Source of the DNA: Vandiemenella viatica | Taxonomy: Eukaryota; Arthropoda; Insecta; Orthoptera; Morabidae | Assembly (NCBI GenBank): GCA_031002005.1 | Contig: CM061919.1 | Span: 171,227,121-171,291,120 of the forward strand | DNA length: 64,000 bases | Reading direction: 5' to 3' | Part shown: positions 29,851 to 41,089 of the stretch, piece by piece | Layout of the letters: the number at the start of each line of letters is the position of its first letter | Numbering within the stretch: the stretch's first letter is position 1 | Notes under the pieces: model-generated | Databases searched by the model: none | Told to the model about the DNA's origin: nothing | The model's input: the letters and a program-made list of their open reading frames with translations, nothing else | Translations under genes and position numbers: made by a program

Positions 29851-32800
29851 AGACCGTTAGCGGCATTTAACCACCATAGTGCATGATGGAAGACTCGAGG
29901 CTAATACCACATACAAATATCAAGGATATGCGCTGGGTATTTATGGCTGCAAAGTGAAGTATAGGGGCACACATGTCTTTAGTTGAAATATGAAAACGCC
30001 CTCCGTCGACCAATTTCAACAATCATATCTCCCACACCCCATAACTACCAACATGACACCACCATGGTGCACTTGGGAGACTTGAGGTTAATGCCATACA
30101 CAATCATCAGTGGACTGCGCTAGGTAGTTTTGGCTGTGGAGTGAAATATAGGAGGCGCATGTCTATTTTTATATCAGGCCCACCACTTTCAGCCACCATA
30201 TCTCCCACTCCCCCACAGTTATTGAAATTCAGCCAACGTTGTGCACGATCGGTGAATGTATGCTACCACCACACATAGAAGCCAGAGGTCTGCGCTTGGT
30301 AGTTCAGGCTGCAAGTTGATATATAGGGACACATACGTCTTTGGTAGAAATAGGAAAATGCCCAGCGTCGCGTCGACCAATTTCAGTCACCATGTCTCAC
30401 AAATACCACTAGCTACCAAAGCGCATGATGGGCGACTCGATGCTACTACCACCCACAAACATCGCTGATCTGTGTTATATAGTTGTGGCAGCAAAGTGAA
30501 ATTTACGGACATATATGCCGTTGGTCCAAATACGAAATAAACCTTGATCGATCACTTTCAACAACCATATCTCCCACACCCCCACAGTTACTGAAATTCG
30601 GCCAACGTTGTGCTGTAGTGATGAGCGGCTATTGACAACAGATAGGTTGAGTTCGTCTCCGATCAACCACACCTCGGTTGGTATTACCCAAAGAAGTTTG
30701 AATATTATACACGTTTTACCGAAGATATGTGATCATATGATCAGAGATATTACGTTCTACCATTACTTATGGGTAGTATTTAGCAGGAATAAGTAGTAGA
30801 AGTGAAAAAATGTAGTTGAAAGAATGGAGTTACTTTAATAAAATCGATGAAATTGAGCACATGAACATATACGTCGAATAGCTGAAAATACTGCATAAAA
30901 ATATCTCTCATAAAACTGAAAATCATTACTAACTAGCTGACCCGGCAATGCTTCACTATTGCTGGACTTGAGTAGGCACATAGATTAAATGAAAAAATAT
31001 TTACATATAAATTTTAAACTGCTGTTTCATTCATTTTCAGTTGGAAAGGGTGAGAGGGGATGCGCTTTGGAAAACATATGCAGGCAGTATTTTTCTGTTT
31101 GTTTCAAAGTATAAGTGTGCAAATTCCCAATGAAATCTGATGAAATATGTGGTTTTGTCTAAATTATGGGGAGGACGGGTGGGTTTTTTAATTTTTTTTT
31201 ACAGAAACCATTTTCGACATCCCCTCGACAATTCACCATAGCTTCGCCGTAATCGGACGAAAGGTTTGCGGGTTTGTTTAAATTATGGGGTGTTATGGGG
31301 AAGAGGGGGTAATTAAGGTGGTGGAAAGAGAGGAGAGGGATTGAGTTTTTGTCAAATTAATGTGTACAGTATTTCTCTCTCTTTTTTAAAGTATAAGTGT
31401 ACAAATTCTTATCTAAATCGGATAAAAAATGTGGTTTGCCTATATTATGGGTGAAAACGTAATGAGGTTGGAAAGGGGGAGAGGGGATGAATATTCGGAA
31501 ACCATACGTAGGCAGTAGTTTTATGTTTGTTTTAAAGTATAGATGTACAAATTCTTTTCTAAATCGGATAAAAAATGTGGTTTGCCTAAATTATAGGGTA
31601 AAAACGTAATGGGGTTGGAAAGGAGGAGAGGGGATGAATATTCGGAAACCATACGTAGGAAGTATTTTTCTGTTTGTTTTAAAGTATAAGTGTACAAACT
31701 CTTATCTAAATCGGATAAAAAATCTGCATTGCCTAAATTATGGGGTGAAAACGTAATGGGGTTGAAAAGGGGGAGAGGGGATGAATATTCGGAAATCATA
31801 CGTAGGCAGTATTTTTCTGTTTGTTGTAAAGTATAAGTGTACAAATTCTTATCTAAATTGGATAAAAAATGTGGTTTGCCTAAATTATAGGGTAAAAAAC
31901 GTAATGGGGTTGGTAAGGGGGAGAGGGGATGAATATTCGCAAACCATACGTAGGCAGAATTTTTCTCTTTGTTTTAAAGTATAAGTGTACAAATTCTTAT
32001 CTAATCGGATAAAAAATGTGGTTTGCCTAAATTATGGGTAAAAACGTAATGGGGTTGGAAAGGGGGAGAGGGGATGAATATTCGGAAACCATACGTAGGC
32101 AGTATTTTTTCTGTTTGTTTTAAAGTATATGTGTACCATTTCTTATCTAAATTGGATAAAAAATGTGGTTTGCCTAAATTATAGGGTAAAAACGTAATGG
32201 GGTTGGAAAGGGGGAGAGGGGATGAATATTCGCAAACCATACGTAGGCAGAATTTTTCTCTTTGTTTTAAAGTATAAGTGTACAAATTCTTATCTAATTG
32301 GATAAAAAATGTGGTTTGCCTAAATTATGGGGTAAAAACGTAATGGGGTTGGAAAGGGGGAGAGGGGATGAATATTCGGAAACCATACGTAGGCAGTATT
32401 TTTCTGTTTGTTTTAAAGTATATGTGTACCATTTCTTATCTAAATCGGATAAAAAATGTGATTTGCCTAAATTATGGTGTAAAAACGTAACGGGGTTTGA
32501 AATGGGGAGAGGGGATGAATGTTCGGAAACCATACGTAGGCAGTATTTTTCTGTTTGTTTTAAAGTATAAGTGTACAAATTCCTATCCAAATCGGATAAA
32601 AAATGTGGTATTGCCTAAATTATGGGGGTGGAAAGGGGACAAGGGGATTAATATTTGGAAACCGTATGTAGGCAGTATTTTTATGTTTGTTTTAAAGTAT
32701 AAGTGTACAAATTCCTATCTAAATCGGATAAAAAATGTGGTTTTGCCTAAATTATGGGGTGTTATGGGGAATAGGGGTGACTTTTTGGAAATTTTTGTTC

Positions 32801-33812
32801 ATAGGAACCTTCGCAGTCGCACACTCGAAAACTATCCAAAGTTTCATTGCAATCTGATAAATGGTATAGGAATGCATAGAAGACGAACAAACAAACATTG
32901 ATTTTTATATATAAAGAAAGATAAGATAAATCCTGTCACTCGGAATATTCTTTCCAAGCCAGCAAAATGGTATAAAATGCATTAGCCTTTACCTAATAAA
33001 TTCTTCATGTCGACTGGTGATTTGGTCCGTCATGGGGCTGGCCTCGAGCACTTGCTTCAGAGTGTGCTTTCGGCCTGAAAAAGTGGTGGGGGAGTCACGT
33101 GAATCTCGCACCATTGGGTTCAGGTATCTTACTAAGGGCTTTTATAGGTACTATAGTGGGGGGAGCTCGCTTCCCACAGGTAGAGCGTCTGTTAACCTTT
33201 AGCTCTGCTGCGTTGAGTGGGATTAAGTTAAATTGCTGTAAGCTTGCGAAAAATTATTCCGAGTGGAAATTACTATATTCTATAGCTAAAATCGCTCAGT
33301 TTACTACATTGCACTATAGGCGAATATATGATACTAACACGCACATACACCAATTATCTGCGCTAGATAGTTTTGGCTACAAAATGATACATAGGGACAA
33401 ACGCGTTTTTGTCGAAATGCAAAAGTGCCCCAGGTCGACCACTTTCAACAACCCTATCTCCAACTCCCCCATAGCTACCGACATGCAACGATCATAGTGC
33501 ACACTGGGAGACTCGATGCTAATATCACACACAAACACCAATGGTCTACGCTATGTAGTTGTGGCAGGGAAGAGAAGTATTTGGACGTAAGTCTATAGAT
33601 GAAATATGAAAAAGCCCTACATTGACCATCTTTAACCGCCCTATCTCCCACACCCCCACAGCTAATTGAATTCGACCAACGCTGTGCACGACAGGAAACT
33701 CCACGCTACTAGCACATACAAACATCAGTGATCTGTGTAGGTAATGGCGGCTGAAAAGTGAAATATAGGGAAACACACGTCTATTTATTTATTTTTATAT
33801 ATAAAAGATTAG
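29850..33812. repeat. Tandem repeat element, period about 182 bp, split by another element
   Basis: Five decayed units at about 29860-30640 and three at about 33300-33780. Landmarks GTGCATGATGGAAGACTCGA, ATATCTCCCACACCCC and AAAGTGAA(A/G)TATAGGG recur every 174-190 bp. It ends TATTTTTATATATAAAAGAT at about 33810, much like the end of the inserted element at 32915. Stretches 30650-30930 and 32920-33290 are single-copy here. Confidence 0.72.
30933..32915. mobile_element. Dispersed element with 147-bp tandem array
   Basis: Starts near AACTAGCTGACCCGGCAATG and ends AACAAACATTGATTTTTATA followed by TATAAAG. The start (AGCTGACCCGGCAA…) and the end (ACAAACAAACAT…TATATA) occur in dispersed non-coding repeats of many arthropod genomes. 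The core, about 31330-32800, is an array of about ten 147-bp units (GAAACCATACGTAGGCAGTA, TTTTAAAGTATAAGTGTACA, AAATCGGATAAAAAATGTGG, AAAACGTAATGGGGTTGGAA). Because 147 is a multiple of three, long repetitive frames stay open on both strands; I do not regard them as genes. Confidence 0.75.
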
Positions 33813-33829
33813 GACTGAAACAGAATATT

Positions 33830-34560
33830 TTTTTCTATGGTTGAACGGAAGGGAAGGAATTGCTTGTTGAAGATTTTAACTATAAATATCTAGGTATAAC
33901 TTCTGATAGTGAATGGAGTTGGATAGGACACATTGGAAAAGTGGTAAGAAGATATTACAAAATCCTTCATTTATTGGAGAGGATGATGAGAGGATGAACA
34001 GGATAAAGTCGGGAACTGAGTTACATAAACTTGGTCGAACCAATACTTGAATATGTTGGATTGATGTGGGACCCATATTTTGGGTATAAAATTTAAGATT
34101 TGGGTAGGATACAAAGGAGAGTAACTAGATTTTGTTTGTGTAATTTGCCGCAGAACGCAATCAGTAACTAATATGATGAAAGATCTGGGTTGGGAGTAAT
34201 TATAACACAAAAAGTGGTTGAAGAGAGTGTTTGGATTGTTCAATGCTTATAACTGTAATGATACATTGATGGATATTGGTAAAAGGATTAGGAGAAGTAT
34301 GTGGAAGGTAAAATATAATCGTCAGCTACCACTTGAGTACAGGAGAAAATGGAGTGGGAAAATTTTCTGTTGAAGATAAGGGAGTCAGGGACTGGAACAC
34401 TATAGGAGTTACCATAGGAAATAATGAAAAGCTTACCAAAAACAAAGAATACTTAAATGGCAGGAGAAGTTGCATAGTGAAAAATAATTACAAAGGAAGT
34501 TGAGGGTGTAGGGACATATTACGGCGGGTGTGTACTCAATCGTAATTGAATTTAATTACA
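33830..34560 (+). mobile_element. LINE-A 3' part
   Basis: Pieces FNYKYLGITSDSEWSWIGHI, YYKILHLLERMMRG, then a decayed tail, and a 3' end reading ATTACGGCGGGTGTGTACTC followed by AATCGTAATTGAATTTAATT. This is the same layout as LINE-A copies at 36720-37600 and (minus) 59445-60640. Everything upstream of the connection domain is missing. Confidence 0.7.
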
Positions 34561-34639
34561 CATTTAATAATAAATCCAGATGGTAGAAACAAACAACGAG
34601 AAAACAAATTCACGAGATCGCTACAACATATTTGGCAGA

Positions 34640-35420
34640 CAACTCCAAAGATATGATCCTCCAACACTAATGCTAAAACATAACAATAATAATTAATCAA
34701 TATATATATAAACTAAATACATCATATGCCTGCCACTAAAACTAAAAAACGGTCCTAGTACAATCAAGGAAGTTACATGGTGTGATAGCCCTCTAACCCT
34801 TATCCCTGAAGAAGGTTCTCCTCTTTACCTGAAGGGCGTGCCGTTGAAGATATAATGGCTGGAAGTTTCAACCTCTAGAAATTTTTAGAAAAGTCCAAAT
34901 ATTCGAGAGCATTCCTCAAAATTGGATCTCTTATGATACTACTCAGAAATCTGAACTCACCAAAACTATATAATAGAACAAGTGTGATCGCCAAACAGTT
35001 ATCGAAAAACATATCAAAGCCAAACTGATGACTTCAAAGGAAACACAGTATTTATCCCCAGAATACCACTGATCTCTATTGAACAGACAGTCCAATTTAA
35101 AAGACTGCATTTCCAATCAAATTAGCCTAATTTTACAATTAACAAAGTGCAAGGACAAACTTCAAAACATTGCGGCATACACCTCAAAGATTCCTGCTTA
35201 TCTCACGGTCAACGATACATAGCTTGTTCTCGAGTAGGAACTTCGAAAAATTTGTGCATATATACTCCGGATAACAAAATGAAAATGTTTATAAACAAGT
35301 AATATAAATATTTAAAATATATTTCAATAAAAAATTTACCTTATATATTTTATAGTTTATACTTTTATTCCAACAACCACACAGTCTCAAATCAACTCCC
35401 TCAGTGAAGCCTGGTCCCAG
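34640..35420 (+). mobile_element. Helitron remnant with helicase C-terminus
   Basis: Frame-shifted plus-strand translation gives NTVFIPRIPLISIEQTVQFK, RLHFQSN, FTINKVQGQTSKHCGIHLKD, SHGQRYIACSRVGTSKNLCI. These are the last motifs of the Pif1-type helicase of Helitron RepHel proteins (PR…L, T.NK.QGQ, HGQ.Y.A.SR). The 5' part (34720-34860) matches the start of the next copy at about 35640-35760. The rolling-circle Rep domain is absent. Confidence 0.75.
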
Positions 35421-35454
35421 CCAAATCATTGCAACATTCAAGAACACTCAAATA

Positions 35455-35556
35455 TTAAATTCAATTGTAATGGAGCGTATGCTCCGGTGGCAATTTCCCT
35501 AAACACCCATCTTCCGCTTTTCTGCATCCACCTACATTGACCCTTTACAATTTTAT
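35455..35556 (-). mobile_element. LINE-A 3' end fragment
   Basis: Complement of the LINE-A terminus: AATGGAGCGTATGCTCCGGT, GGCAATTTCCCTAAACACCC and CTGCATCCACCTACATTGAC. It sits within sequence that is uninterrupted in the neighbouring copy at about 35990-36030, which gives the empty site (CACTCTCAAATGTTGTGG). Confidence 0.75.
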
Positions 35557-35557
35557 G

Positions 35558-36060
35558 TTGTGGTATGTTCTGGAACATTGTGGACTATTCGAAGCCTTTT
35601 TGTATGGCTAGTATATATTATAAAAGTAAGTATACAATGTGCGTGCCGCTAAAACTAAAAACTAGTCCCAGTACGATATGGCATGGTAGCTCTCTATCCG
35701 TTATCCATGAAGAAGGTTCCCATTTTTAACTGAAGTGCGTGCTGTTGAAGATATAAGTTTCGCCTTTTATAAATTTCTAGAACAGTCCAAAACATTAGAA
35801 AGTATTCGATACCATTTTCAAACATTCTAGAATGTTCAGGGATGTTCCTGAATGTTTCTGAAGATAAATATTTTAAAGTTAATCATATTTTAAAGTTTAT
35901 CCCTTTGTTCAAACTACCACACAATCTCTTATCAACTCCCAGATCAAAGCCGGGTATCCCAGATAGATCATTGTGGAACATTCCAGAACACTCTCAAATG
36001 TTGTGGTATGTTCTGGAACATTGTGGACGATTCGAAGCCTTTTTTGTGTGGGTGGGACTA
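35558..36060 (+). mobile_element. Short non-autonomous Helitron-like copy
   Basis: The Helitron start block (GTGCCGCTAAAACTAAAAAC, then GAAGAAGGTTCC…TGTTGAAGATATAAG) is followed after only about 200 bp by the end block (ATCAACTCCCAGATCAAAGC). The sequences TGTTGTGGTATGTTCTGGAA and GAAGCCTTTTT occur both before (35558-35600) and after (36001-36045), so this copy sits in a local duplication. Transposon termini are not exact. Confidence 0.5.
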
Positions 36061-36650
36061 CCCATTGGTGGTGGTATATAAAGCAAGATCAGTCGTGGGT
36101 TCGAATGTTACTTTCTTATCAGTGACGGACGGAAGAACCGAAAAAGAAGTGAAAATTCCAAAGTAGTGCAGTATGTGAATAAAAGCAAACAGTGAAGGTT
36201 TCCTGTTTTACCTGAAGGGCGTACTGTTCATGATATAAGTGCTGAAAAGCGAAGTGAGAGTAGTCAGAGTGATACAGTGACTGAATATAAATTGAAAATA
36301 AAGTGTGAACAGTGTGTAAAGTGTACTCAGTGTATTTGTTAACAAAAATGTTGATTTGATTTATATTTTATGCAATGACCAAACTTGAAACAGGAGGAGA
36401 TCTTGCCAGTCCTGAAGTGAAACGGCTAAAACAAAAAGAGCAGTGAAAAAGCGAAACAGACGAAGAGCGCGAGGTATTTTCACGCAGCCAACGAACGAGA
36501 ATGAGCACCATGAGAAGCAGAGAAACAGAAGAACAACGAAACGAACGAATTAAAGAATCAAGAATTACGACACAATCTTATAATAAAAGACTATGAACGT
36601 AAGCCACCCATGAAAATATCACCCTATGAGAAGCGCGGAAGAGGTTAACA
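36060..36650 (+). mobile_element. Helitron 5' part: promoter-like region and N-terminal basic ORF
   Basis: A TATA box (TATATAAAGCAAGATCAGT, about 36076) precedes a leader and a broken frame from about 36375: TKLETGGDLASPEVKRLKQK, then arginine-rich TDEERGVFSRSQRTRMSTMR and SRETEEQRNERIKESRITT. Such arginine/glutamate-rich heptad stretches precede the zinc finger in Helitron proteins. The continuation lies at 37600-38354, beyond an inserted LINE-A fragment. Confidence 0.55.
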
Positions 36651-36719
36651 GTATAAATTAATGGAGAGATTGATATGCAACCACGTGAGAAATATGTGTG
36701 CGGAGCGTAAGTGGTTTTC

Positions 36720-37600
36720 AAGTAGGCAACATGACTTTAGCAAGGATATTCATAAGAATCTCAGTTGGTGGGATATATATTACAGATGAAATGGACAAGG
36801 GAGGCCAAATTGATAGTGTAGCACTGGATCTGTCAAAGGATTTTGACTGAGTGAGCCATAAAATGGTAGTAAATAAGATAAATCTATTAGAGTGGATGAG
36901 AAAGTGATTTGCCGGGTAGAGGAATTTTTAAAAGGTAGAAAACAGAAAGATAGCGTAGGAAATGCAGTATCAAAAGAAGTGGAAGTAAAAATGGGAGTGC
37001 CCCAGGGTAGTGTATTGGGACCATTGCTATTTATTATTCTAATAGCGATGAGGGGATTTACGAAGGAGGTAAAGGAATTGTGTTACGAAACTTTGTTCAA
37101 ACCATTGCTTGAATATAGTAGTGTAGTATGGGACCCACATTTAGAATATCAAATACAGGAGTTGGAGAGGGCTGCTAGATTTGGTTTGAAAATTACCGCA
37201 GAATGCAATCAGTTACAGATATGATAAAAGAGCTGGAATGGGATTCATTGCAAGACAGAAGAAGACTGAAGAAGATCATGGGAGTGTACAAGTCCTATAT
37301 TAGTGATTAGGCATGGAAAGATATTGGTATAAGAATTAAAAGTAATGCATGGAAGGGAAAAGATGACGGTGATCACGAGCTGGCACTCTATTTCAGGAAC
37401 AAAGGTGTAGGAAGATTCTCTTTTTGGGAAGGATGTTAGGAATTGGAATAAGTTTCCAAAAACGTTGAAAGAATTTAAAGTTAAAATTTGCCGAAGGGAA
37501 ATGTAGGTGGGTGCAGGGAAGGGGGAAGAGGGTGGTAGGGAAATTGCCACCGGAGCGCGCACTCCACTGCAATTTAATTAAATATTATTATTATTATTAT
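36720..37600 (+). mobile_element. LINE-A, RT palm joined to C-terminal tail (internal deletion)
   Basis: Plus-strand pieces: VALDLSKDFD with the first catalytic Asp, VEEFLKGRKQKDSVGNA, VEVKMGVPQGSVLGPLLFI, then directly RGFTKEVKELCYETLFKPLL, EYSSVVWDPHLEYQIQELER and a further tail. The FADD box and following 150 or so residues are deleted. The 3' end is GGGAAATTGCCACCGGAGCG, then CAATTTAATTAAAT and (ATT)n to about 37600. It interrupts a Helitron. Confidence 0.82.
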
Positions 37601-38354
37601 TACAAATGAAGCATTCCACTATGACCCGACCAAAGAATATAACAAACACAAACACGTCATAAGCGCTAAAATGGATAACATCTGCCAATTTTGCAACGCG
37701 AAAAAATTCAGTGGAGAAACACCATGATTCTGTTGCATGAATGGAAAAATTCGATTACCACCACTGGAAGCACCTTCGAAGGAATTTTTACAATATATGA
37801 CCTGGGAAACTCCAGAATCGAAACACTTTCTTCAAAATATAAAAGCGTACAACACCTGCTTCCAAATGACTTCTTTCGGTGTCACGTCGATCTCGTACTA
37901 ACAGATCGATTATGCTTTTTCATCCAAGTACAATCTATCAAGAAATAGGATCATTACTACCACTAACCAACGAAGACTATGAGTGCCCAGAACACCAATG
38001 ATCTCTACTGAACTGCCATTCCAATTTAAAAGACTGAATTTCCGATCAGATTAGCGTATAGTTTTACAATTAACATAGCGCAAGGAAAAATTTTAAAACA
38101 TTGCGGTTTCAACCTCAAAGACTTCTCCTTCTCTTAAGGTCAACTATATGTAGCTCGCTCTCTAGTAGGAAATTCGACAAATTTGTACACATATACCCCA
38201 GATAAAAAAATGAAAAATGTTGTTTATTAACAAGTATTGTAATAGCTAGAATGTGTTATCAATAAAAAATTTACCTCTTATATTTAAAGTTTATCCTTTT
38301 ATTTCAATACCAGTCAATATCAACTCCCTGAGCGAAGCCGGTTTCTCCAGCTAG
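37600..38354 (+). mobile_element. Helitron continuation: zinc finger and helicase end
   Basis: Frames give FHYDPTKEYNKHKHVISAKM, ICQFCNAKKFSGETP, CCMNGKIRLPPLEAPSKEFL and FLQNIKAYNTCFQMTSFGV. This is the Cys-rich N-terminal zinc finger and SKHF..NIR.YN..F.MTS.G motif of Helitron proteins. After a large deletion come PRTPMISTELPFQFKRLNFR and a decayed helicase end. The 3' terminus GCCGGTTTCTCCAGCTAG|T (CTAG at 38351-38354) fits the Helitron CTRR-T rule. The Rep nickase and most of the helicase are gone. Confidence 0.72.
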
Positions 38355-38470
38355 TAATAGCAATAAAGAAATACAGAAATCCTAGCAGAAACATTTAACA
38401 TACAACTAAATCGCGAAGATCCTTCAGAGCTTCTTCAAATAAACATAGAGACCCAAATAAAAAACGAGCA

Positions 38471-38720
38471 GACTTTTGTGTGTGATTTAAATTGTGCTAG
38501 ATAGTGTTTGTTTTTATCTTTGAATATTTCCTGTTTAGGTAGTGATCGAGTCAGTTGAGCTTCAGCAGCCGTAGCGGCAGTAGTCGACTTTTGTGTGTGA
38601 TTTAAATTGTGCTAGATAGTTTTTGTTTTTATCTTCGAATATTTCCTGTTTATGTAGTAATCCAGGCAGTTGAGCTTCTGCAGTCTTTAATAGCAGTCGC
38701 CGACTTTTGTGTTTAATTTG
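38471..38720 (+). repeat. Tandem 5' leader monomers of LINE-C, about 115 bp
   Basis: GACTTTTGTGTGTGATTTAA starts at 38471 and 38586, and GACTTTTGTGTTTAATTTG at 38702, giving spacings of 115 and 116 bp. Units include TTGTGCTAGATAGTTTTTG, TTTCCTGTTTAGGTAGTGAT and CAGTTGAGCTTC. The layout recalls the monomer promoters of some LINEs. Confidence 0.85.
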
Positions 38721-38755
38721 TTTGTAACTCCGTTTTCGGCTGTTTTAGGTCACAT

Positions 38756-39655
38756 GGCTTGTTCAATGTGTTCCAGTAGGCGTCAGGCTCTCGAAGAGAT
38801 TCTTACTACTATGGTATCTCTTCAAGCACAGGTATGGAGTGTTCTAGACGAAGAGCGGCGGTAGGTCAAAGAATTACCAGAGGTTAGTGATGCAGAACCA
38901 GCAGTGTGGATTGTCAGGTATCTGTTGCAGGGAACGTCTGGCACCGTGTGGATCGGAGAAAGGTATCGAAATTCCAAAATAACCAACGGGAAAATGATAT
39001 CTTGCCACTAGGTAATGCGTTTTCAGTTTTGCAGGAGGTTGAAGAGTTTAGTGCGAATGGCCCGGGAGCACAGCAGGGAAGATTTGTTTGCAGACCCCGA
39101 GGGATGCCAGGAAAAGGTTTACTTATCATTGGCAGTTCCAACGTCCGACGTCTGGAGAAACCCCCGCGAGGCCTAGATGAGAAGAATGGTACAGATCCTC
39201 ATACTTACATTCATTCTGTTTGTCTTCCAGGAGCAACCGTGCCACGTGCCATGGAGGCAATTCCTTAAGCGATTAGAGAATCGAATTGCTGTCAGTTAAG
39301 AGTACTGCGCACATCGGTACTAATGACCCGTGTCGTGTTTCTGTTGCAGAAATAGTTAAATCTATTGACAAGGTAGGCCACTAGGTGTATGAATCAGCAC
39401 TGGAAAATTCGGTATCGTTGTAGTTTTACATTTGTAGTGTAGTGCCGTGCATCGATTGTTGGGAAGCGGTATGGTGGATATTTATAATTTGAATTGTAGT
39501 AAGCAGGAGCTGTGTCGCAGAAACAACTGGGGCTTCGTCGACCTTCGACCGATGATAACTCAGCTGGGACGCATCGGGCGCATTCACTACACATCGAGAA
39601 TGGCGACCAGGATGGCTGCAAAAGTATGGAACCGTCTTGATATGAATTGTTTTTA
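38756..39655 (+). pseudogene. LINE-C ORF1 with SGNH-hydrolase-like domain
   Basis: It opens ACSMCSSRRQALEEILTTMV, a short Cys-containing coiled coil. A later frame has the GDS-like block KGLLIIGSSNVRRLEKPPRG, then HTYIHSVCLPGATVPRAMEA, and after a frameshift HIGTNDPCRVSVAEIVKSID, the GxND-type block. The last frame gives LCRRNNWGFVDLRP and RIHYTSRMATRMAAKVWNRL, the region of the catalytic Asp-x-x-His. The usual Ser of GDSI is replaced in context by GSSN, and Asp before IHYT is not preserved, so activity is unlikely. The role of such esterase domains in CR1 ORF1 is membrane or RNP related in other systems; here it is inference. Confidence 0.7.
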
Positions 39656-39841
39656 GGAACACCGTGAGACCTGATGATCCCTCAGTTCAACAAAGAGGAA
39701 GCGTCGGTGACCTAGATCTTGGTTCTGGAAGTGACGGCACGAATAATTCGAATTTTACAGTTCCAAATGCTTCACCCGTTTCCCTTCGGAATTCAAACAG
39801 TAAAAATGTGAATTTAGACTCCACAGATACTGCTGCTAAGC

Positions 39842-40480
39842 AGGTAAGGATAATGGTCCTAAATTGTCGGAGTATTAGAGGGGAAAGTAGATGATTTCCA
39901 CACTGCAGTTGCGATGATGTTTATATAATACCCGGAAACGAGAGCTGGTTGACGCCAGAGGTAGACAATTCAATATTTTTCGGAAAGACAGAACTACTTA
40001 AATGGGCGGAGGCGTGTTAGTGGCCGTTAACAAAACCGTCAGGTGCTCTGTAGTAACTGAAACAGAAAATTTTTGCTAGTTAATATGGGTGAAAGTAAAA
40101 AATGGCAGAAATTTTAAGTTCATAATGAGGTCATTCTACCGAACTCCGTATTCTGGATCAGATAACGAGGAGCATTTTAGACAGTCACTTAATAGAATTT
40201 CTCAAAAATTACAGGACATACATTTGATCATGGGAGGCGATTTTAATATACCCTCAGTTAACTGGGACATATGTACGTTCAAGTCAGGCGGAAGAGATAG
40301 GCTAATAACCGAAACGTTCGCGGAAAATTCTCTTGAATAGATTATCGAAGAGCCAACGCGGAGCTACAAAGATTCCTTGTCCATTTTGGATCCTTTTGTT
40401 AGAAGCAATCCGGATATTCTAGATACAGTTTGTTTAGAAAACGGTATAACTGATCACAAGACGGTTGTGTAACTTTAAAA
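39842..40480 (+). pseudogene. LINE-C endonuclease domain
   Basis: Pieces QVRIMVLNCRSIRGESR, GNESWLTPEV, MGGGVLVAVNKTV-like sequence, FIMRSFYRTPYSGSDNEEHF, DIHLIMGGDFNIPSVNWDIC and ITDHKTVV. These are the N-terminal Asn/Glu, GGDFN and terminal Asp-His blocks of AP-type LINE endonucleases. At least four frame breaks occur. Confidence 0.78.
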
Positions 40481-41089
40481 TCAAGTCTGAATTTGAAGCA
40501 TGACAAAGACAAACTCATATATTGCTTCGACAAGGCAAACTTGGCGAAAAATTTTGAAACATACACGCTAAATACAAATGTTGAGGAACTTTGGTTTAAT
40601 TTAAAAGAAATAATATGGACCGGTTAAATCAATTTGTTCCTAAGAAGTTATTAAGGTTAGTAAGAACTTTGGTTCAATAGGGAAGTGAAACGTTTGCTCA
40701 GGAGGCAAAGGCGTTTACATGCACGGTAAAGAAATCGGGGGACTCATCAATCGCTAAATTAGTCCAGTTGCGAGCGGAAGTGCGTAAGGCAATGCTGATG
40801 CGTTTAAAGAATTCCAAGCCAGGAATTTATCCGAAGATCTGATTACTAATCCAAAAAAGTTCTGGTCGTATTCAAAGTAATAAGAGGCTCTCGTAAGGTT
40901 ATGCCGTCTGATTAAGAAAATGGGAATTATCAGAAACTAGCGTAGAGAAAGCAGAAATTTTGAATAATGTATTTAAAAAGCTTTCACGACAGAAAACTCG
41001 GAGGAGATTCCGATATTTAACAATCGTACCAACAAAATTATGAATGATCTCGTTCTGATGTCGAGGGAAAATAACTAAACTGCTTATGA

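Noticed and set aside
31521..32901. Long repetitive reading frames on both strands
   Set aside because: They follow directly from a 147-bp tandem unit (divisible by three); peptide repeats change with every unit, no start context, no known domain.
30933..32915. CRISPR-like array
   Set aside because: Units are 147 bp throughout with no unique spacers, in a eukaryotic genome.
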